A stretch of 8,719 nt of DNA from Clostridiales bacterium (GTDB taxonomy: Bacteria; Bacillota; Clostridia; Oscillospirales; Oscillospiraceae), in assembly GCA_004555705.1 (NCBI GenBank), contig SFHI01000075.1, positions 1 through 8,719 on the forward strand, in the 5' to 3' direction. A program made the translations under genes and the position numbers. Below, one piece after another: positions 6,880 to 8,719 of the stretch (positions are counted from its first letter, which is position 1; the number at the start of each line of letters is the position of its first letter). The notes beneath the pieces were generated by a model. The model ran no database searches and was not told where the DNA came from. It worked only from the letters and a program-made list of their open reading frames with translations.

Positions 6880-7233
6880 ATGAGAATCAGCTACCAATAC
6901 AAGGTGTTTCCGGGTTCGGAAAAATTTACGAAGAAAAGCCAGCGGATCGGCTCCCTGACGGGTGCGCCGGGGAAGATTCTGATCGGAATGCCTCTTCTCT
7001 TTGTTATGGCGTGGGTTGTGATATCGGCCTTTGGTGAACTCAGCAATGCGGGAACTGCGATTTTTTTGGTGGTTTACGTGGCGGCTATGGTGGGCGTCCA
7101 TTATGGGCTGAAAAAGTACCGGGAGGAAACCTACCGGAAGATGACCGAACAGTATCTGCAGGAGCTGGAAAAGCTGCGCTACCGGGACCCGGCAAAATAC
7201 GCCGAAATCGTGGCACAGCTGAAAAACGGATAA
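6880..7233 (+). CDS. Small two-helix membrane protein, function unknown
   Basis: A 117-residue protein starting at ATG 6880, five bases after a perfect AGGAGG (6869-6874). I do not recognise the family. The first 30 residues are basic and polar (MRISYQYKVFPG, EKFTKKSQR). Two membrane segments follow at about 32-52 (ILIGMPLLFVMAWVVISAFG) and 58-77 (GTAIFLVVYVAAMVGVHYG), separated by a very short loop. The C-terminal 40 residues are charged and probably helical (KKYREETYRKMTEQYLQELE), so both ends are likely cytoplasmic, forming a hairpin-like anchor. It is followed by a strong terminator, which suggests a single-gene transcript or the end of one. No promoter is convincing in the short space after repeat D. 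It may be a scaffold or accessory membrane factor, but nothing nearby shows its partner. Confidence 0.75.
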   Translation: MRISYQYKVFPGSEKFTKKSQRIGSLTGAPGKILIGMPLLFVMAWVVISAFGELSNAGTAIFLVVYVAAMVGVHYGLKKYREETYRKMTEQYLQELEKLRYRDPAKYAEIVAQLKNG

Positions 7234-7255
7234 ATGCCGGACACAGGAAACCTTC

Positions 7256-7287
7256 GCGGCGGGGCCAAAGCCCCGCCGCCGCTTTTT
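7256..7287 (+). terminator. Rho-independent terminator
   Basis: A perfect 10-bp GC stem, GCGGCGGGGC (7256-7265) and GCCCCGCCGC (7270-7279), with loop CAAA, followed after three bases by TTTTT (7283-7287). It ends the transcript of the small membrane protein 23 bases after its stop codon. Confidence 0.9.
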
Positions 7288-7337
7288 GCTCCCAGGCCCC
7301 GGGAGAATGACAAATTGCTGTTTGTCGCTCCGCTCCA

Positions 7338-7440
7338 GTTGACAGTTGACAGTGGAAAGTGGACAGTTGTGGTATCCCCTTCGGGGATAAAATTGAATGT
7401 GCTTATCGGCTTGGCTCAGCAAATCAGCAAATTGGTGTTT
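7338..7440 (+). repeat. Second repeat family, copy 2
   Basis: Begins with GTTGACAGTTGACAGTGG, carries the hairpin TATCCCC-TTC-GGGGATA (7373-7389), then GTGCTTATCGGCTT and ends in AAATTGGTGTTT. The stem differs from copy 1 (GTCCC/GGGAC) but remains fully paired and two pairs longer. Confidence 0.85.
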
Positions 7441-7452
7441 GTCAAATAAACG

Positions 7453-7580
7453 CTGTCATTGCGAGCCAGTGCGCAGGCCTTCCGTGGCAATCCCCCGGTT
7501 GAATGGAACCAGGTAACGATTACCACCAAAAATCGCAACGACTTCCGCTCTTCAGGGCAATTGTCGGTACATTTCCCCTC
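7453..7580 (+). repeat. Palindromic element E, right arm missing
   Basis: The left arm and core match element D (GGAACCAGGTAACGATTACC, then CATTTCCCCTC), but the copy stops at 7580 where the right arm AACCGGGGG should begin and runs straight into ATACAAACACCAATTTG, the outer arm. About 60 bases, including the whole right arm, are missing relative to B and D. The left-arm hairpin is also broken (an AGGCCTTC change), so this copy cannot form the full palindrome. Confidence 0.85.
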
Positions 7581-7589
7581 TTGATATAC

Positions 7590-7698
7590 AAACACCAATT
7601 TGTCGCTTTGCTGACTTAAGCCGATAAGCACAATTTGTTTTTCCAATTGTCCCGAAGGGACTCCTTAACTGTCCACTGTCCACTGTCAACTGTCCACT
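7590..7698 (-). repeat. Second repeat family, copy 3 (inverted)
   Basis: The reverse complement of copies 1 and 2: CAAACACCAATTTGTCG at its left, GCCGATAAGCAC, the hairpin GTCCC-GAA-GGGAC (7649-7661), then tandem TCCACTGTCCACTGTCAACT at its right. It pairs with copy 2 to form the long inverted repeat. Confidence 0.85.
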
Positions 7699-7819
7699 CG
7701 GCCTCCGCCCGCCAAACAACAATTCATCTGTATGTGGGGCGGGGTGGCGGCGGAGCTGTAATTTTCGGAAAAACGCTGAATTTTTTGGGAAAACTTTGTG
7801 ATTTCTTCTAAATTTGCAC

Positions 7820-7848
7820 TTGACAAATTGCCGCCGGGATGGTATCAT
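7820..7848 (+). promoter_or_regulatory. Strong sigma-A promoter of the ribosomal protein operon
   Basis: TTGACA (7820-7825), exactly 17 bases, then TATCAT (7843-7848), preceded by an A/T-rich stretch (7758-7817) that may act as an UP element. This is the only near-consensus two-box promoter of that quality in the window and fits the S10 operon start. A transcript start near 7855 is inferred. The stretch 7727-7819 holds nothing else that I can identify. Confidence 0.85.
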
Positions 7849-7854
7849 AATCGG

Positions 7855-8124
7855 GCGCGTGTAGGGGAATACTGCGCGCGCACTGCGATGATGCGGGAGA
7901 TTGCGCTTGAAAAAGCGGTAACTTCCGCGGAGTATGTCCGGTCATCGGGCGGCTGAACGATTCTGTACGCACTGGCGTATATCGCCGGGCGGAAGGATGG
8001 GTCGGCCTCGGTCGGCCATTTTTCATGGCTCGGAATGATACGCACGGCGGCGCGGACAGCAAAAGTTCGACCGTACCCAGCCACTACGCAAACTGAGTAC
8101 GACATTCAAGGAGGAAACATAACC
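7855..8124 (+). promoter_or_regulatory. Long 5' leader of rpsJ, possible autoregulatory RNA
   Basis: About 270 transcribed bases without a protein gene. Visible pairings: CTGGCG-TATAT-CGCCGG (7972-7988, one G-U pair), a direct repeat GTCGGCC at 8001 and 8011, and GCCAT-TTTTC-ATGGC (8015-8029). ATACT (7870) could pair with AGTAT (7932) to enclose a GC-rich middle. In Escherichia coli the S10 operon leader is bound by L4; I do not recognise that fold here, so regulation is an inference from length and position. It ends in AAGGAGG (8108-8114), the rpsJ ribosome binding site. Confidence 0.45.
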
Positions 8125-8363
8125 ATGGCAAACCAAATGATCCGCATTCGGCTGAAGGCTTATGATCACCAGCTGATCGACTCCAGCGCGGCGAGGTCGT
8201 CACCATCCTTCGGGCCGTCCATAAGTACAAGGACAGCCGTGAGCAGTTCGAGCGCAGAACCCACAAGCGTCTGATCGATATCCTCAACCCCAACCAGAAG
8301 ACCGTGGAGGCTCTGATGAGCCTGGATCTTCCCGCTGGCGTTGAGATTGAGATAAAGCTGTAA
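8125..8363 (+). pseudogene. rpsJ: 30S ribosomal protein S10 (NusE), internal deletion and frameshift
   Basis: The ATG at 8125 follows AAGGAGG by 10 bases and encodes a normal S10 start through codon 22 (MANQMIRIRLKAYDH, then QLIDSSA). From GAG at 8193 the sequence reads normally in another frame (EVVTILRAVHKYKDSREQFE ... GVEIEIKL) to TAA at 8361-8363. Compared with the 102-residue Bacillus subtilis protein, codons 23-46 (72 nt) are replaced by two bases, a net loss of 70 nt that shifts the frame. The missing part holds the first helix and the GPIPLPT segment. S10 is needed for 30S assembly and, as NusE, for antitermination, and is normally essential. Either this is an assembly error, or another copy exists. 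The uninterrupted frame from 8125 ends after about 50 residues with a non-S10 tail. Confidence 0.9.
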
Positions 8364-8367
8364 TTTT

Positions 8368-8391
8368 AGGCATTCCGAAAATTGCCTTTTT
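8368..8391 (+). terminator. Weak terminator or attenuator-like hairpin after rpsJ
   Basis: AGGCA (8368-8372), a 10-base loop and TGCCT (8383-8387), running into TTTTT (8387-8391), starting five bases after the rpsJ stop. The stem is short, so it would terminate only partly if at all. It is of interest because it sits inside an operon. Confidence 0.35.
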
Positions 8392-8425
8392 GAGCTCCGG
8401 CCGGATCTTCCGCTGCGGCTCACCA

Positions 8426-8468
8426 CAGAAAAATTTCAAAATACACAAAGTATTCCGAAATTTTTCTG
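8426..8468 (+). other. Long perfect hairpin in the rpsJ-rplC gap
   Basis: CAGAAAAATTTC (8426-8437) pairs perfectly with GAAATTTTTCTG (8457-8468). Inside it AATAC (8440-8444) pairs with GTATT (8450-8454) around loop ACAAA, leaving a two-by-two internal mismatch. Seventeen pairs of mostly A/T composition contrast with the GC-rich surroundings. It may be an RNA processing site, a stability element or a regulator; no function is shown. Confidence 0.6.
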
Positions 8469-8563
8469 CGCTGACCCGAAGCGAAATCTCTCGCCCGGCG
8501 CGTCAAAAAGCCACTTTCCGAAACGCCTTGGATTCCTTAGCTGGATTCCTCTAAATTACGGCA

Positions 8564-8627
8564 GCCCGCACTGTCTGGCATCGGGCGGACGGGTCATGTT
8601 GACGACTGTCCCAATGCAGGAGTCAAC
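8564..8627 (+). ncRNA. Candidate structured RNA upstream of rplC
   Basis: Two helices just before the rplC ribosome binding site. The first is GCCCG (8564-8568) with CGGGC (8582-8586). The second is GTTGAC (8598-8603) with GTCAAC (8622-8627), continuing inward through facing GA and GA steps (8604-8605, 8620-8621) to CTG (8606-8608) with CAG (8617-8619) around an eight-base loop TCCCAATG. Facing GA/GA steps often form tandem sheared G-A pairs in protein-binding RNAs. By position it could control L3/L4 expression. The fold was read by eye only. Confidence 0.4.
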
Positions 8628-8657
8628 CAATAACCTATTAAAAAGGAGAAAACCAAA

Positions 8658-8719
8658 ATGCAGAAAGCAATCATCGGCAAAAAAGTGGGCATGACCCAGA
8701 TCTTCGATGAGAGCGGCAA
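8658..8719 (+). CDS. rplC: 50S ribosomal protein L3, N-terminus (partial)
   Basis: The ATG at 8658 follows AAAGGAG (8642-8648) and encodes MQKAIIGKKVGMTQIFDESG before the right edge. The IGKKVGMTQIF stretch is the standard start of bacterial L3, an early-assembling 50S protein near the peptidyl transferase centre. Its place after rpsJ matches the conserved S10 operon order (S10, L3, L4, L23, L2). The 294-bp gap between the two genes is wide for neighbours in this operon and holds the hairpins described above. Confidence 0.95.
   Translation, partial: MQKAIIGKKVGMTQIFDESG

Larger units (their letters stand above)
7308..7726. repeat. Large multi-level inverted repeat enclosing element E
   Basis: The outermost arms are GACAAATTGCTGTTTG (7308-7323) and CAAACAACAATTCATC (about 7713-7728). 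Inside them lie inverted copies of the 105-bp second repeat family (7338-7440 and 7590-7698), then the outer-arm word AATTGGTGTTT and its complement, and in the middle the truncated inner element E. This accounts for the first half of the 891-bp gene-free stretch 7234-8124. Short open frames here on both strands are translations of the repeats, not genes. Confidence 0.85.

Noticed and set aside
119..7726. CRISPR array
   Set aside because: The repeats are long palindromes of 146-176 bp spread kilobases apart between genes, with no regular short repeat-spacer pattern and no cas genes.
7234..7848. Several overlapping open frames on both strands after the small membrane protein
   Set aside because: They read through the terminator and the inverted repeats; both strands are equally open and none has a convincing start.
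7808..8105. Minus-strand open frames across the rpsJ promoter and leader
   Set aside because: They overlap a consensus plus-strand promoter and have no ribosome binding site or recognisable product.

Overview
The window looks like a chromosomal segment of a GC-rich Gram-positive gut-type Clostridia, probably Oscillospirales/Ruminococcaceae. This rests on the S10 and L3 protein sequences, the clostridial style of the Ser/Thr kinase (zinc ribbon, GQGGFGITY, GFAPMEQY), strong AGGAGG-type ribosome binding sites, a permuted-domain GH3 enzyme and dense intergenic palindromes. This placement is an inference from sequence style; no search was run.

Layout, left to right: (1) the first 16 codons of a leftward transposase, probably IS1182 family, with its promoter (1-90). 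(2) Palindromic element A (119-275). (3) A rightward lipoprotein of the GH3/NagZ type (364-1548). (4) Composite repeat B (1566-1811). (5) A cytoplasmic GH3 beta-glucosidase-like enzyme with its two main domains in reversed order (1845-4214). (6) A second repeat family plus element C (4242-4580). (7) A membrane-anchored, zinc-ribbon Ser/Thr kinase with its own extended -10 promoter (4681-6558). (8) Composite D (6583-6816). (9) A 117-residue two-helix membrane protein of unknown function with a strong terminator (6880-7287). (10) A 420-bp multi-level inverted repeat containing truncated element E (7308-7726). (11) The start of the large ribosomal protein operon: consensus promoter, about 270-nt leader, an rpsJ that lacks about 70 nt and is frameshifted, a 294-bp structured gap, and the first 20 codons of rplC (7820-8719).

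The four accessory genes share no obvious pathway. The two GH3 enzymes could both act on beta-linked sugars, one outside the membrane and one inside, but each is separated from its neighbour by a palindromic block, so a shared operon is doubtful. The dominant non-coding signal is a repeat system occupying the gene boundaries from 119 to 7726. An inner element of about 176 bp with arms of roughly 45 bp sits between short outer arms (AAATTGGTGTTT / AAACACCAATTT), sometimes with a third repeat of about 105 bp. One copy has its 81-bp core flipped relative to its arms, and one has an unrelated core between the same arms. The hairpin inside the right arm shows compensatory changes between copies. 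These three points, together with the damaged rpsJ and the structured RNA candidates before rplC, are the most worthwhile things to check.
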